From NCBI RefSeq assembly GCF_963583255.1, contig NC_084815.1, forward strand, positions 14,927,724 through 14,991,723: 64,000 bases of DNA. Direction: 5' to 3'. Below the pieces are notes generated by a model. That model was not told the DNA's origin and searched no databases. It saw only the letters and a list, made by a program, of their open reading frames with translations. The position numbers were made by a program, and so were the translations under genes. Below are positions 33,130 through 44,320 of the stretch, in pieces. The stretch is from Pyrus communis (taxonomy: Eukaryota > Streptophyta > Magnoliopsida > Rosales > Rosaceae). The first letter of the stretch is position 1, and each line of letters starts with the position of its first letter.

Positions 33130-33620
33130 CCTTAAAATCAGAAACATAGAAATTCGCTCAAATCTCAGTAGTATCCAAACACAGGCACTCCTTGACAATA
33201 ATGATGAAGAACACAATAGTTCTTCATTCGACCAAGAATCAGAATCCAAGTCCATAGAAAATCCAACAGAAAACCTAGTTTTAGGACCACTACAAAAAAT
33301 TAGGATCCAAAAATGGTATTCTAAAATAAAAATAATAATTGAAGACTTCAAGTTAGAAACAATTGCCTTAATTGACTCAGGTGCAGATTTGAATTGTATT
33401 TAAGAAGGTTTAATTCCCACTAAGTATTTTCATAAATCAACAGAAATCCTTAGTGCGGTAAACTAGTCACCAATGCAGTTAAAATATGAAATCCCAAAAG
33501 CCCATGTTTGTCAAAACAATATTTGTTTTAAAACTCCATTCTGGTCATTAACTACCAAAATGTTAGGACAAAAAATCACATTTGAGTTTTGCATGGAAAC
33601 AGATCTCAAAAAATTAAGAC
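33130..33620 (+). pseudogene. Pararetrovirus 2 aspartic protease remnant, first copy
   Basis: After an acidic Ser-rich linker (EEHNSSSFDQESESKSIENP) the frame gives LETIALIDSGADLNCI. The active-site D-S-G-A lies at 33373-33384 and is intact. A stop follows within a few codons. Compared with the second copy at 34460-34945, this copy lacks about 85 bp after KTPF. Confidence 0.75.
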
Positions 33621-33741
33621 AATTACAAAAAGATAGCATCTAAAAACCATCACTCTAGTTACAAAAAAATCACAACAAATTAATTTCTTAAAAGAAGAAA
33701 TTAATTACAAAAGAATTGAAGAACAATTAACAAACAAATCT

Positions 33742-34430
33742 TTGTTACAAAGCATTGACAACTTTCAAAAAAAACTTGTTAATGAAATTTATTCGGATAT
33801 TCCCAATGCCTTTTGGCACAGAAAACAACACATTGTTAAACTTCCTTACAATAAGGAATTTAATGAAAAGAAAATACGAACAAAAGCTAGACCAATCCAA
33901 ATGAGTCAAGAAGTTATGGAATTCTGCAAAACAGAAATCCAAGAACTACTCAATAAGGGAATCATTAAGAAAAACAAATCACCCTGGTCTTGTCCTGCTT
34001 TTTATGTCAAGAAAAATGCTGAATTAGAAAGAAGAACTCCCAGGTTAGTCATTAATTACAAACCTCTTAATGAAGTCTTGGAATGGATACAGTATCCAAT
34101 TCCTAACAAAAGAGATTTAATTAAAAGACTTAATCAAGCTGTAATCTTCTCAAAATTCGACATGAAGTCTGGATTTTGGCATATTCAAATTCATGAGGAT
34201 GATAAATACAAAACAACATTTGTCACTCCTTTTGGTCCTTATGAATGGAATGTAATGTCATTAGGTCTTAAGAATGTATCAGTCAGTTTCAGAATATCAT
34301 GAATGAAATATTTAATCAATACAGTCATTTCTCAATTGTTTATATTGACGATGTTCTCATTTATTCCAAATTGATAGATGAGCATTAAAAACACTTCAAT
34401 ATGTTTGCTAGGATAATTAAACCAAATGGA
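33742..34430 (+). pseudogene. Pararetrovirus 2 reverse transcriptase remnant
   Basis: The open piece 33742-34302 (186 codons) covers the fingers and palm (INYKPLNEVLEWIQYPIPNK, VIFSKFDMKSGFWHIQIHED, EWNVMSLGLKNVSVSF). A shift and stop at 34300 follow. The YIDDV catalytic box is still present in another frame at 34341-34355. The polymerase then runs into duplicated protease sequence near 34440-34460, so the thumb and RNase H are missing. Confidence 0.82.
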
Positions 34431-34459
34431 TTAGTTGTCTCAGCAATTAAAATTAAGTT

Positions 34460-35122
34460 ATTCCAGACCAATAATGATGAAGAACACAATAGTTCTTCCT
34501 CCGACCAAGAATCAAAATCCAAGTCCATAGAAAACCCAACAGAAAACCTAGTTTTAGGATTACTACAAAAAATTAGGATCCAAAAATGGTATTCTAAAAT
34601 AAAAATAATAATTGAAGACTTCTAGTTAGAAACAATTGCCTTAATTGACTCAGATGCGGATTTGAATTGTATTCAAGAAGGTTTAATTCCCACCAAGTAT
34701 TTTCATAAATCAACAGAAATCCTTAGTGCGGCAAACCAATCACCAATGCAGTTAAAATATGAAATCCCAAAAGCCCATGTTTGTCAAAACAATGTTTGTT
34801 TTAAAACTCCATTTGTTTTGATAAAAAACATTTTAGACCCAGTTATTTTAGGTCTCCCCTTCATAGCTCTCCTATATCCTTTTAAGGTTCACCATAACTG
34901 TATAACCACCAGAATGTTAGGACAAAAAATCACATTTGAGTTCGAACTTTTGAATAAATTACAACACATCTCCATGGTTGCTAATAATTATATTACCAAT
35001 CATAACCTCAGTCAAACTCAAGCTGTCGACCTATTGGTTACTGGATTTACAGGAATGCTCCATTCCTGGTGGAAAAAACATCTCACTGAACAATCAAGAA
35101 ATGAAATTAAAAATGCAGTCAA
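34460..35122 (+). pseudogene. Duplicated pararetrovirus 2 protease plus capsid segment
   Basis: Bases 34460-34945 repeat the protease region at about 33204-33600, and 34945-35122 repeat the capsid region at about 31845-32015. The joint lies within a frame that stays open (34662-35255). In this copy the active site reads D-S-D-A (34647-34658), so the catalytic Gly is lost. The order protease then capsid is the reverse of the genome order, which shows rearrangement. Confidence 0.8.
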
Positions 35123-35146
35123 AGAGACGAAGATGGAATACCCATC

Positions 35147-35625
35147 TAACTCAATTACTACTCACTTGGCTCTGATACCAAATGGGGCAGAACTAATGGT
35201 AATAATAATGATGAGGGCAATTGAACCAAGGGCAATGATGATTAGAATTAAATGAAATGTTAATTAAATAATTGGCAATTTGTTGTGGAGGATAACCAGG
35301 ATTAAATATGCCATGAAACCAATTGTTATAAACAAATAGAAAGAATTGAACAAATGATTGATCTGTGTTTACCTTGAATTTGAGATATTCGATGAATTGA
35401 CAGTGAGTAAGGATTTTATGCCATTCAAAATCAGTTGTTATGAAATATTCTTCATAATGAAAATAATGAAATCAAAATAATGATGCAAATATAATTTGAA
35501 AATAAGTTTTATTGCAAAACTTACACTGGAACTTACAATTAATTTACTGCCAATTGAGTTAGCAAATAAGAAAATGACCGATGAAAAGGATATTGGTGCA
35601 TGCAGGCATCCTTGGCATTTGAAAA
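35147..35625 (-). repeat. Right copy of the pararetrovirus 2 intergenic region with primer site
   Basis: It repeats 28791-29142 in the same orientation with about 125 extra bases (about 35228-35352). The primer site is TGGCTCTGATACCA at 35167-35180, sense minus. Its outer end at 35625 abuts gypsy LTR-A sequence directly. Confidence 0.9.
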
Positions 35626-36029
35626 CCTTTTTCTAGGAGGGTTTTAATTTGGGGTAGTATAAATAAGGTTTTTAGCCATTAGGGTTTAGGACTCGACATT
35701 GAGTGAATTTAGCAAAAGCTTTGGAGAATTTCAGACTTTTTACTTACAAGGTGGTTTCATTCTTTTTCTAGTTAATGATATTTTCTTTGATTTTTATTAT
35801 GAGTATGCATAACCAATTCCCTTTGCTAGGGCGAAGCCTTGAGCCTTAGCATGGATATGTAATTTTTATTTAATTACTTATGATTGATTGCATGCATACT
35901 TTGAATTATTAATCACCGTGATTAAAACTATCTAATTGTCTTAATGCCTGATCACTATTAGGATCTTTAGAAAAGTAATTTGATGCAATTTTGGTCGGAA
36001 GGTTCCCTGAAATTGGCGTTGGCTTCTCG

Positions 36030-38843
36030 TGACACACCCCGACCGGGAATATCCAAAAGGACTCCAAATCGAGGCGTGCTGGTCGACACCAGGAAGGTGA
36101 TGAAGCTAATAAGTGTGATAATGTACAAAATGTGAATAAATTAAAATCTAAAAGTGCCTAAGTACACGAGTGTGCTGTGAGCGGGTCTGGACCAATTTCA
36201 CGCGTGATACGGAGCATAGGTATAGTACAGTAAGGTAAGATAATGATTATACCATTAAAGAATCCACCTGCACTAGGAAGTGCCACCAATCCTCGTCGAT
36301 ACGGAAACTCTGCTGCTAGTACCTAGAGGGGTGCATAAATAGAAAATGTGAGTGAGTGATTGAAACAAGGATTTTCAAAATCATTTCCATTATCAATGGT
36401 AGTACTCCTCATCGAAAGGCCTGTATAGTTTCCGACAAATCATACTACGTAAAAGTATGAAATCAAAAGTATACAAATAGTAAACCCGAAAGTATACCAC
36501 TATCCAGCATCTCATTGGCAATACAAAGAATCTCGTGTTTAATAAACCATATTAACATGCAAGTCAGAGTCACCTATGGTGACCTGTACAAATGTACACC
36601 TATCATATCACATATCATCACATATCTCATCATGTATAGCTAGTGTATAAGTCAGAGTCAACTATAGTGACCTATACGACTTATTCATATCTCATCAATC
36701 AATGTTAGTCAATAGTTCAATAACATGCTAGCTAATAGCTCAACAATATGCTAGCCAATAATTCATCAACAAGTATACCTGCACACGAGTCGGAACCACC
36801 TAAAGTGGTCTGTACGACAGGCTGGGTGTAAATAAATACGCTTAAGTGCTACAATCAAGTGAAGGCTGTGCGAAGTATCGCAAGTCACCTGTGAGTCAGA
36901 ACCACGTAATGTGGTCTGTACGACAGGCTGACATCTACCTTGGATTCAAGGTGAGCGTGTGGTGTGGGAGATGAATAATCACGTGAAGGCTAGGCCCTGG
37001 CCACGGGCAGGAGCACTAACACTAGGGTGCAGGATTATGAGCTCTAATATCTCTCAACACAATCATACTCACTACCATCATTACCATCAAAGTGTACATA
37101 CCTGAATCTTACCTAAGAGTCCGCAGCGTCATTTAACGCTTCAAGGCATTCACAATAATTAGATTCAAGTAATATATGTTTGAATATGCCATGATACAAT
37201 CTAAACCCAAAAATTTCGTAGTGCTTCCAAATATAAATAATATTACCAAATATATAAACATATACAAATGGCATGAAATGCATAACTGTAACTACTTACC
37301 TTTCCTTAACTATTTACTTTCAAGAATAATCATCAGTGATAAGTCCAAATAGACACTAATTAAATGAACTATCACTACTTACCTTTCCTTACCTCAATTT
37401 CTTGATTCTTCCCATCTTAACTTATGACCAACATTAGTTATACCAAAACCTAAGGTTAAATCTCACATTTTCACCAATCTCCCTCACACTGCCCAATTCC
37501 ACAAGCATGGCTATTGCCTCAATTATTTAGTCTCGTTTATTGTATGGCTGCATATAACGTCTCGTTAGATTGCCTACGTACCCTAAACAGGGATCAAGCC
37601 ATTTGTAATTCACATTAGTACTTCAAAGCATTCATAATAATTATATGAAATTCAATTTGTAAATGTTTATGGAATTCTCAGTCATATATACGATAAAAAG
37701 GAAAAGACCCACTCACAGGTATATGGAAGGGTCGTAGCCCCGTTAGCCTCGAGTGACTGCACTCGTCCTCAAGATAGGTTTCACCTATATGCGAAACAAC
37801 TGTATAAAAGTCAATTTAATGCACATAACCAAAACTAGGTAATAACTTCTCATACAATGCTCAAATGGGGTGTTTGAATATACCAACATGATCTACTTAA
37901 CCTCACGAACATCTCCATATTTTTAGAATAATTTTCCAACCACCCACGCGCCGCCACGCGTCGGCCAAGGCATGGCCAGACGCGCCAGCCACACGCGACC
38001 AAACCCTAATTGGGCCTAACGGCCGTTAGGAATATTCCGTTAAAACCTTAACAGAAGTTAACGGCCATTACCTGACGCCGTTAGAATATTCCGTCAACTC
38101 TGACGGAATATTCTCCTCCTTCCTCGATGAGCCTCGCCGGTCGCCGCCGTCAACGCAGCTGTCAGCAACTTGAATTCTCGCCGGTTTCTGGAAAACTTTA
38201 AAACTTCATATCTTCTTCATTTCTTAACCAAATTCCACGAAATGTATACCAAAATGAAGCTTACAACGAATGGAACAAAACCTTACCACTTTTGTGACCC
38301 AAAACCCCCGAAAACTCGCTAAAAAGTCCTTTGATATTCCGGTCACCTCTACAACTCGCCAACCCAAGCTTTTCGACGTCCAAAATCTTTCAAAATTATT
38401 CCCCGAGCATCGTGAAGATGTTATAAAGCTTCCTATAAGCTTAGAATATTCCAAAACCTTCATAATTATGTGTACATGAACAGTACCTCAAATCGGAGGT
38501 TATGGTTCTTGGGTTTTCCAACGGCTTCACGTCCTAAAAATGGTATAAACCAACTCCTGAGCTTGAAATGAGTCCAAAAACACCAACAATGACCACGATC
38601 CATGAGTGGAGACGTTAGTTCCGAAGTTGTCCATACAATTGTACAGGAATAGAGGAAAATCCGAGATAGAGGAAAGAGAGGGAGGGTCCAGGGGTTTGTT
38701 TTGGTGTGTGTGGATGTGTGTATGTTCTGATGGCAGCCAACCCAAAACAAAAGAAAACAAGTCACCCAAGACACCAACTAACGTCCAAGGGCAAGATCGT
38801 CATTCCACGCCATCGAAGATAACTTTCGGGACGGGCTGTTAGA
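36030..38843 (-). mobile_element. Gypsy solo LTR inserted in LTR-A
   Basis: The plus-strand left edge TGACACACCCCGACCGGG is the reverse complement of a gypsy LTR end (CGGGGTGTGTCA). The right edge is near CTGTTAGA. Flanks TCTCG (36025-36029) and TCTTG (38844-38848) form a 5-bp TSD with one change. Removing 36030-38848 restores alignment of LTR-A to LTR-B. No coding region is seen. Part of the sequence (about 37530-37620) is shared with the LTR at 51873-54914. Confidence 0.8.
36560..36940. repeat. Four imperfect ~110-bp-spaced repeats with short hairpins
   Basis: GAGTCNNANYCACNTANNGTGRYCTGTACGAC-like motifs occur at about 36566, 36652, 36789 and 36895. Each has a small palindrome (for example CACCTATGGTG, ACCACCTAAAGTGGT). 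They lie within the solo LTR at 36030-38843. Confidence 0.75.
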
Positions 38844-39407
38844 TCTTGTGATTAATAATTATAATTTCACTTATGATGAACACCACGTCTTAAGGGTTGC
38901 ATGGTTTTTCAAAGGATTTTCATAAAGCATAATGAGTCTTTCATGTTCAGATTTGATTCGAACGTCCGGGCGGATTGCATATTACATATGTTCTATGTTT
39001 AAGGTTCCAAGTAGGATATATATTAGGAAAATCTAACCTTCAAAGTGGCATGTATAGATCATAATAAATGATAAAAATGCATAGAATTGGTAGGTGATGG
39101 TGGAACCCTAGTGCTTTTATAAATTGGTATTTAAAAAAAACTGTTTTCTTTTCCTTCAACTTTAATATTGCAGATTCTTTTATTTTTATTAATTAAATTC
39201 GTTTTATTAAATTAGGTCATAAAAATCAATCATCTCAAATTTCTATTTTACAACAATTAATTGGAATTTGTTTTGCTTCGAATTATTTAATAATCCATGT
39301 GGAGAACGACCTTGCGAGACCCGTTTATACTACAATAACCTTGTCATTCTTGCAAGTTTTATAGGAGTTTTTAACCCTTTCGCTTGTTTGGTAAAATCCC
39401 TATCAAG

Positions 39408-39427
39408 AAATTGCCGCTGTTACCGGG
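39408..39427 (+). other. Gypsy primer binding site after LTR-A
   Basis: AATTGCCGCTGTTACCGGGG lies just after the LTR end and matches with three changes the TTGGCGCCGTTGCCGGGG-type site used by Athila/Tat-group gypsy elements. It tells us LTR-A was the 5' LTR of a full element on the plus strand. Confidence 0.7.
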
Positions 39428-39536
39428 GATTATTTAAAATAATTTGTTCTAATTAGATTTTCAGTTAGTTATTGCTGTATAGATATATATATATATATAA
39501 GAAAATTTTTTTATTTTTGTTTACATATTACAGCAG

Positions 39537-39720
39537 TACAATGCAAATTACGAAGACAATCTGTGCATGGCCAGCACTCGTTCAACAGTGCATAAATTGT
39601 TTCCTTTTGATCTAGAACCTGAGCAAACTTTAAGGAGGAGACGCAGGGAAAGAATCCTTCTTGGCTTGGGAAACACATCATCTGTCTTGCACACCAGTTC
39701 TGGATAGTGGACACAATACA
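39537..39720 (+). pseudogene. Gypsy gag N-terminal stub
   Basis: A plus-strand frame reads STRSTVHKLFPFDLEPEQTL and RRRRRERILLGLGNTSS, the start of an Athila/Tat-like gag (the F-D-x-E-x-E-x-T-x-R-R pattern). It stops at about 39708, and no further gypsy coding sequence follows, so the element was deleted after this point. The longer open frame on the opposite strand (39511-39855) is a shadow. Confidence 0.6.
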
Positions 39721-40019
39721 ATTTAAGAAGTATAGCAAACCCGCTATTATTGGGGAAAAAGAGAGAAATATAAATAGAAATAGAATTATCTGAGTCTGAT
39801 TTGGAGAAAAGAGGAAGAAAGCAGAGCATAGGGATACAAGAATTCGACAGTTCATAGAAAGAAGAGGGAGTAAGAGAGAGAGAGAGAAACCAAGAAAGAA
39901 GAGGAGATGAAATGGGAATATAGATGGGACGGCCTGAGTTTTGTGTACTTTAGAAATCCTATAAAGTATTTAATATCCAGAATATCTATAAATATTTTAC
40001 GGATACAATAATAGCAATG
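39721..40019. other. Short non-coding spacer
   Basis: This purine-rich sequence, including a GA-rich run near 39862-39910, contains no gene that I recognise. It may be untranslated gypsy leader or unrelated host DNA. Confidence 0.4.
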
Positions 40020-40235
40020 CAAAACTTGTTGTCAAGTTAGCTTGTAGCAAATATTCTCAACCTGGAGGGAAGGGGTTCAAACGTTCAAACCTTCACGCAT
40101 CCAAATTTGGGGTGGACTTATCCTCACAATAGGCTCAATAATGTGGTTCAAATTCGTCTTTGGCGAGAATCGAACTTAAGACCTCTCACTTACAAGTGAA
40201 GAGGAATACCACTAGACCATAATACCAAGTGGCTC
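40020..40235 (-). mobile_element. Probable tRNA-derived SINE
   Basis: On the minus strand TGGTCTAGTGG (40209-40219) fits the polymerase III A box TRGYNNARNNG, and AGTTCGATTC (40167-40176) fits the B box, about 33 nt apart. TCACTTGTAAGTGAGAGGTC lies between them. The boundaries are estimates and no TSD was found. It is not a true tRNA: there is no cloverleaf or CCA context. Confidence 0.55.
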
Positions 40236-40264
40236 CAGATTTTGAGTATTTGTATATTAAATAT

Positions 40265-40400
40265 ATCTCGGTTCTGGTTCGGTCCGGTCCGATTTCTGGA
40301 CTACCAAAATTGAAACCAAACCAACCAATTTCGGTTCGGTTCAGTTCAGTTCTTTTAGTTTTGGTTCGAATTTTTTGGCTTTGATTCGGTGTTCGGCTCA
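40265..40400 (+). repeat. GGTTCGGTTC-type low-complexity repeat
   Basis: Imperfect CGGTTCGGTTCAGTTCAGTTC-like runs flank an inverted stretch (AAACCAAACCAACC). This pattern often marks small plant DNA transposons, but I cannot set the ends. Confidence 0.5.
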
Positions 40401-40439
40401 TTTTTTTTCAGTTTTTTAAACTCACCCTTAGTAATAAGC

Positions 40440-41808
40440 TTCAATACGCTTCAATTTCTCCTGAAACACTTGATTCTTTGCTAAGTAAATAGCATTCTGA
40501 TTCACATATCTATTCACCATGGAACTTTGAGCAATTCCAAACTCTCTTCTTAAACCATTAAACCAAGCTGCTTCCTTTCCAACTTCTACAATGCAATAAA
40601 CTCCGATTTTGTAGTGGACAATGTTGTACTTGACTGTAGTCTATCTCTCCAACTGATCGGTCCTCACCCACAAACGAAAACGTAACACATAGTGGACTTT
40701 CTTTTGTCTATGTCTCCTGCATAGTTAGCATCTACATAACCCATCACACATGCTTCATGCTTCCCCTTCTTGTTTTTCAAACAAAATCCTTAGACTCTTT
40801 GTACCTTTCAAGTAACCAAGAATCCATTTAACTGCAAACAAATGCTCCCTTCCTGAATTCGCCATATACTTTGAAACAACACTTAATGCTTTAGCTATGT
40901 TAGGTCTTGTGCAAACAATTGCATACATGAGACTTTTATTGCTTTTGCATAAGGGTTTTCTCATCTCTTCCAACTTTTTTTTTTGTAGTCGGACATTTCA
41001 ACGCACTCAACTGATAGTAAGTTGCCAATGGAGTAGACATGAGTAGACATGGCTTCTCTCAATCCATATTGAAACGCTCCAATATATTATGAATATATTT
41101 TTCCTGTGATAGCTATATCTTACCCGCTTCTCTGTCCCTCCTAATTTCATTCCAATCATATAAGCATCTTCTAAAATTAATCTTTAACATGTATGAGGTA
41201 AAACGCCTGTATGACTGCCTTGGAAATTGCTTTAGCCCATAACGACACTTCTTCAATCGACATACCATGTTTTCTTTTCCTATTTTGAGAAAAACCTTTC
41301 GATTAGGACATATAAATGACTTCATCCAAATCACCATAGAAAAGTCTCAAAGTTATATGGTATATCACCATATCCAACTGATCTCCTATGGATAACATAA
41401 TTTCTATATGAGTGTGCTTAACCAGTGGAGATAATACCTCATCATAATCAACTCCTTCCTTTTGTGAATACTCTTTTGCCACTAGCCAAGCTTCATATCA
41501 CATGGCATCGTCTTCATGCGTGTCTTCCATCTTTCTAAACACCCACTTACAATTTGCAATCTTTCAATCCTTTGGTTTAGAAACTAGCTCCCAAACAGAA
41601 TTCTTATAAGGAGATTCCATCTCTTTAGTCGTTGCAACCATCCAACTTTCCCGATCATTACTTGTTATAGCTTCTTGATACATGGTTTGATCTTCCTGAC
41701 TAACGCTTGAAGCATAATTGATTTGATCTTGATCAAATCCATACCGATTGGGTTGCTTGTAATTTCACTTCGGTTTCTCCAATGCTATGCACCTCTGAAA
41801 CAGTTGCA
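40440..41808 (-). pseudogene. Ty1-copia polymerase and RNase H fragment (copia-4)
   Basis: Minus-strand frames give, from high to low coordinates, YQEAITSNDRESWMVATTKE, NCKWVFRKMEDTHEDD, CRLKKCRYGLKQFPRQSYRR, YAIVCTRPNIAKALSVVSKY and GYVDANYAGDIDKRKSTMCY. These are the ordered blocks of copia reverse transcriptase and RNase H. Gag, integrase and LTRs are absent. The upstream end stops at the solo LTR at 41813. Its sequence differs from copia-3, so they are separate copies. Confidence 0.8.
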
Positions 41809-41812
41809 CATG

Positions 41813-43701
41813 TGTGATACCATAAAAGTTCAACAATTTTTTTAGAAATATTTATTTTGAGTTTTGGATGCCAATTTTATTGGTGATTAATGGTGCAACG
41901 TGGAGGGTTGAGGTGGTGCATGCTATTTTTTTTAGGTGGCAAGGGATAAGTGCATTATTTATCATATTTTCATGTTAACTATCCCTAAGTTTTGTTAAGA
42001 AATTGATTATAAAAGAGCCTTATTACTTTCTTTTTCTTAGTTTCAGCCAATCTGCGCACTCAGAATGTTTTTGGTGATAATTCCACTTTCTGGAGGAGTT
42101 TTGATGCAAGGCCAATTGGAGAAGGAAGCTAAGAGGTTAAAGATTGTTGTGTCCGAATTTCATAATTTTCCATGGAGTCATTCATTCCAGTTTTACAAAT
42201 CAATCCCACAGAAGTTGTTTTCCCATCAGAATTACGCAGTTGTTGGAGAATGAAGATTTGAAGGCTTTCCTGATTTTTCCTAGTGGCATGCAATATATGC
42301 TTGGAAAGATAAGATATGAAGCTACATTTCCCATATATCGATGAGACCAAGACAACCACTTTTGAACCATTTTCCAACCAAACCATGGTGAGTTAGTCAT
42401 CGAGAAAGCTACCATTTTCTTTGTCTCATCGAGGAGTATGATTTTTAGTTTTGAATCATTTGATTTTGTTGAGTATTGAAGAAGTTATGAACATTTAAAG
42501 TTTACCCAGTTTCCGGTGAGTTCTCCAGTTTTCCCGCGGACCAATCACCTTTCAGGCTATTTTCTGGCCATCTCCGGCAACCATTGGGCTTCCAAAAAAG
42601 TATAATCTTGTTCAACACTTTCCTATCTTCATTTTGATATATTATGGGTCGAATTTAGTTAAGAAACGATTAAGTTACAAAACTTTGAAAATTGCTCACT
42701 TGGAGCAATGCTTTGGAATTCAGGTAGGGGAAATATGGCAGACCTTTACGGAGATTGGCTTTATTAAATTTCGTGAAGCATTATATTATTATTATCGATC
42801 TTGTTGGTTGATTAATGTGATCTGGGTTGCTAATTGGACAAATATTGCTCTTGCGTGTTTACTTGTTATTGGTTATGGAATTATTGGTGAAATGTTATTG
42901 GTTGAGAAAATACTATGGTATATGTGAATGATAAATGAAAGTATTTATGAATCATTCATAATTGGTCGTGTGATTGGAGTTTCAGTGGTGAGAGAGAAGG
43001 AATTGGAAATGATGGTAGTTGGAAATGATCTTTTATGTAGTTGAGCCAAACTCTTAGTAGGTACCAAGTCTCAGGCGAGCCCACAGTGCACAGTTTCTTT
43101 TGGGTAATTCGGGATTGGCGACAAAGGGTTTTGGTAAGATGACTAACAAAAGGGGAAATTGGGATGATTGAGTTACAGAGGGTTAATTTGTATATTAGAA
43201 CATTCGAACCACCACTGCAGAGGTAAAATGCACGGTATGGGACGTGCAGGTTCGCATGTTTTATTATATGAATTAATGGGTAGAGATGAAGAGTATTGCA
43301 TTGCACTCATGCATGGTTATTGATAATGATTTGGTACTTGATTACATGATTTTATGACACTTAATTTAGTATTGTCAATTACTGTGATAAGGTTATGTCC
43401 CTACTGTGCGACGTTGGTTGTTGCTCCCCCCTCACTTATTATTTTACAGATGAGTTATTTGGTAAGACAAGTGTTATTTGGAAAGACAAGTGTTGGAAGA
43501 GCTGAGGTTGTGATTGAGGAGAAGTTTAAGGAATTTTAATTTATTACCTTTGTACACCTTGTAAGGATTTTGGAGTTATTTTTAATAAGAGGAGTTCATT
43601 TTCAAACCCGTGCCAATTTCCCTTTTATTTATTTAGCTTTTAACTCATGTTTCGGATTCGGGTTTGAGTTTTTATTACCGACCTGGGTTCGGGGCGTGAC
43701 A
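41813..43701 (+). mobile_element. Gypsy solo LTR between copia-4 and copia-3
   Basis: The element starts TGTGATACC and ends GGGTTCGGGGCGTGACA, a well-known end of plant gypsy LTRs of the Tekay/Del kind. CATG stands just outside both ends (41809-41812 and 43702-43705), giving at least a 4-bp TSD-like flank. TTATAAAAGAGCC at about 42009 is a promoter-like box. No internal gypsy genes remain. The two copia fragments on either side do not continue into each other, so the flanking match needs testing. Confidence 0.7.
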
Positions 43702-44320
43702 CATGCCCAACTTGACAAGTGAGTCACCAAAATTCCTACTACACACGGCATGAGTGTGAATATCCGCAGGTTGTTCTTCCGAGTTCACAAATAGTATTGA
43801 CACAATCTTCTTCTCAAGCTTTTCCCTAATGAAGTGTTGATCAACCTCCACATGCTTCGTGCTATCATGTTATACCGGGTTCTCTGCAATTTCTTATGCC
43901 GACTTATTGTCACAGTACAAATTTGTGACCTCCTTCGGTTTGAAACCAAGACCCCAAAGCAACTTATGTAACCAAAGAACTTCACACGCTCTATGCGCCA
44001 TACCTCTGAATTCGGCCTCTGCAGAAGACCTAGACACCACCTTTTGTTTCTTGCTCCTCCAAGTAACTAAATTTCCACCAACGAATGTAAAGTATCTAGA
44101 AGTAGAACGCCTATCAGTCACATCACCTGCCAATTAGCATCAGTAAACCCCTCAATTTTTAAATGACCTTTCCCCTGGGCTAACTTTAAATGAGCTAAAA
44201 TCCGCATAACAGTAGCTATTTGATCCACACATGGTGAGTGCATAAATTGACTCACCACACTTACTGCGTAGAGTATATCCGGAAGGGTATGAGCTAAATA
44301 AATTAGTTTTCCTACCAATC
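43702..44320 (-). pseudogene. copia-3 RNase H domain, with breaks
   Basis: Minus-strand frames 44318-44118, 44133-43894 and 43985-43702 give VGKLIYLAHTLPDILYAVSV, KIEGFTDANWQVM, RRSTSRYFTFVGGNLVTW, RSSAEAEFRGMAHRACEVLW, LYCDNKSA and ILFVNSEEQPADIHTH. The D, E, D residues of RNase H are recognisable. Two frameshifts occur in 0.6 kb. Confidence 0.85.

Larger units (their letters stand above)
28791..35625. mobile_element. Endogenous pararetrovirus 2 (Caulimoviridae), rearranged with inverted ends
   Basis: Two direct repeats of viral intergenic sequence (28791-29142 and 35147-35625), each with a tRNA-Met primer site on the minus strand, flank coding remnants. The first coding part (29636-30390) is also minus-strand. 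The rest (30391-35122) is plus-strand, ordered movement, capsid, zinc knuckle, protease, polymerase, then a second protease and capsid piece. Such a mix of orientations fits multi-copy viral DNA joined by end-joining. Polymerase style differs clearly from pararetrovirus 1 and is closer to petu/florendo-like viruses. Confidence 0.82.
35626..39405 (+). mobile_element. Ty3-gypsy LTR (LTR-A), 5'-truncated and split by a solo LTR
   Basis: Segments 35626-36029 and 38849-39405 align with the reverse complement of 62897-64000 plus 51064-51247 (LTR-B), showing one LTR family. It starts abruptly at the viral joint and keeps a promoter-like GTATAAATAAGG at about 35653. It ends CCCTATCA and is followed by a gypsy primer site. 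The intervening 36030-38843 is a later solo LTR. Confidence 0.82.

Noticed and set aside
39511..39855. Minus-strand ORF of 114 codons with a hydrophobic stretch
   Set aside because: The plus strand carries a recognisable gypsy gag start over the same bases, so the minus frame is a shadow.
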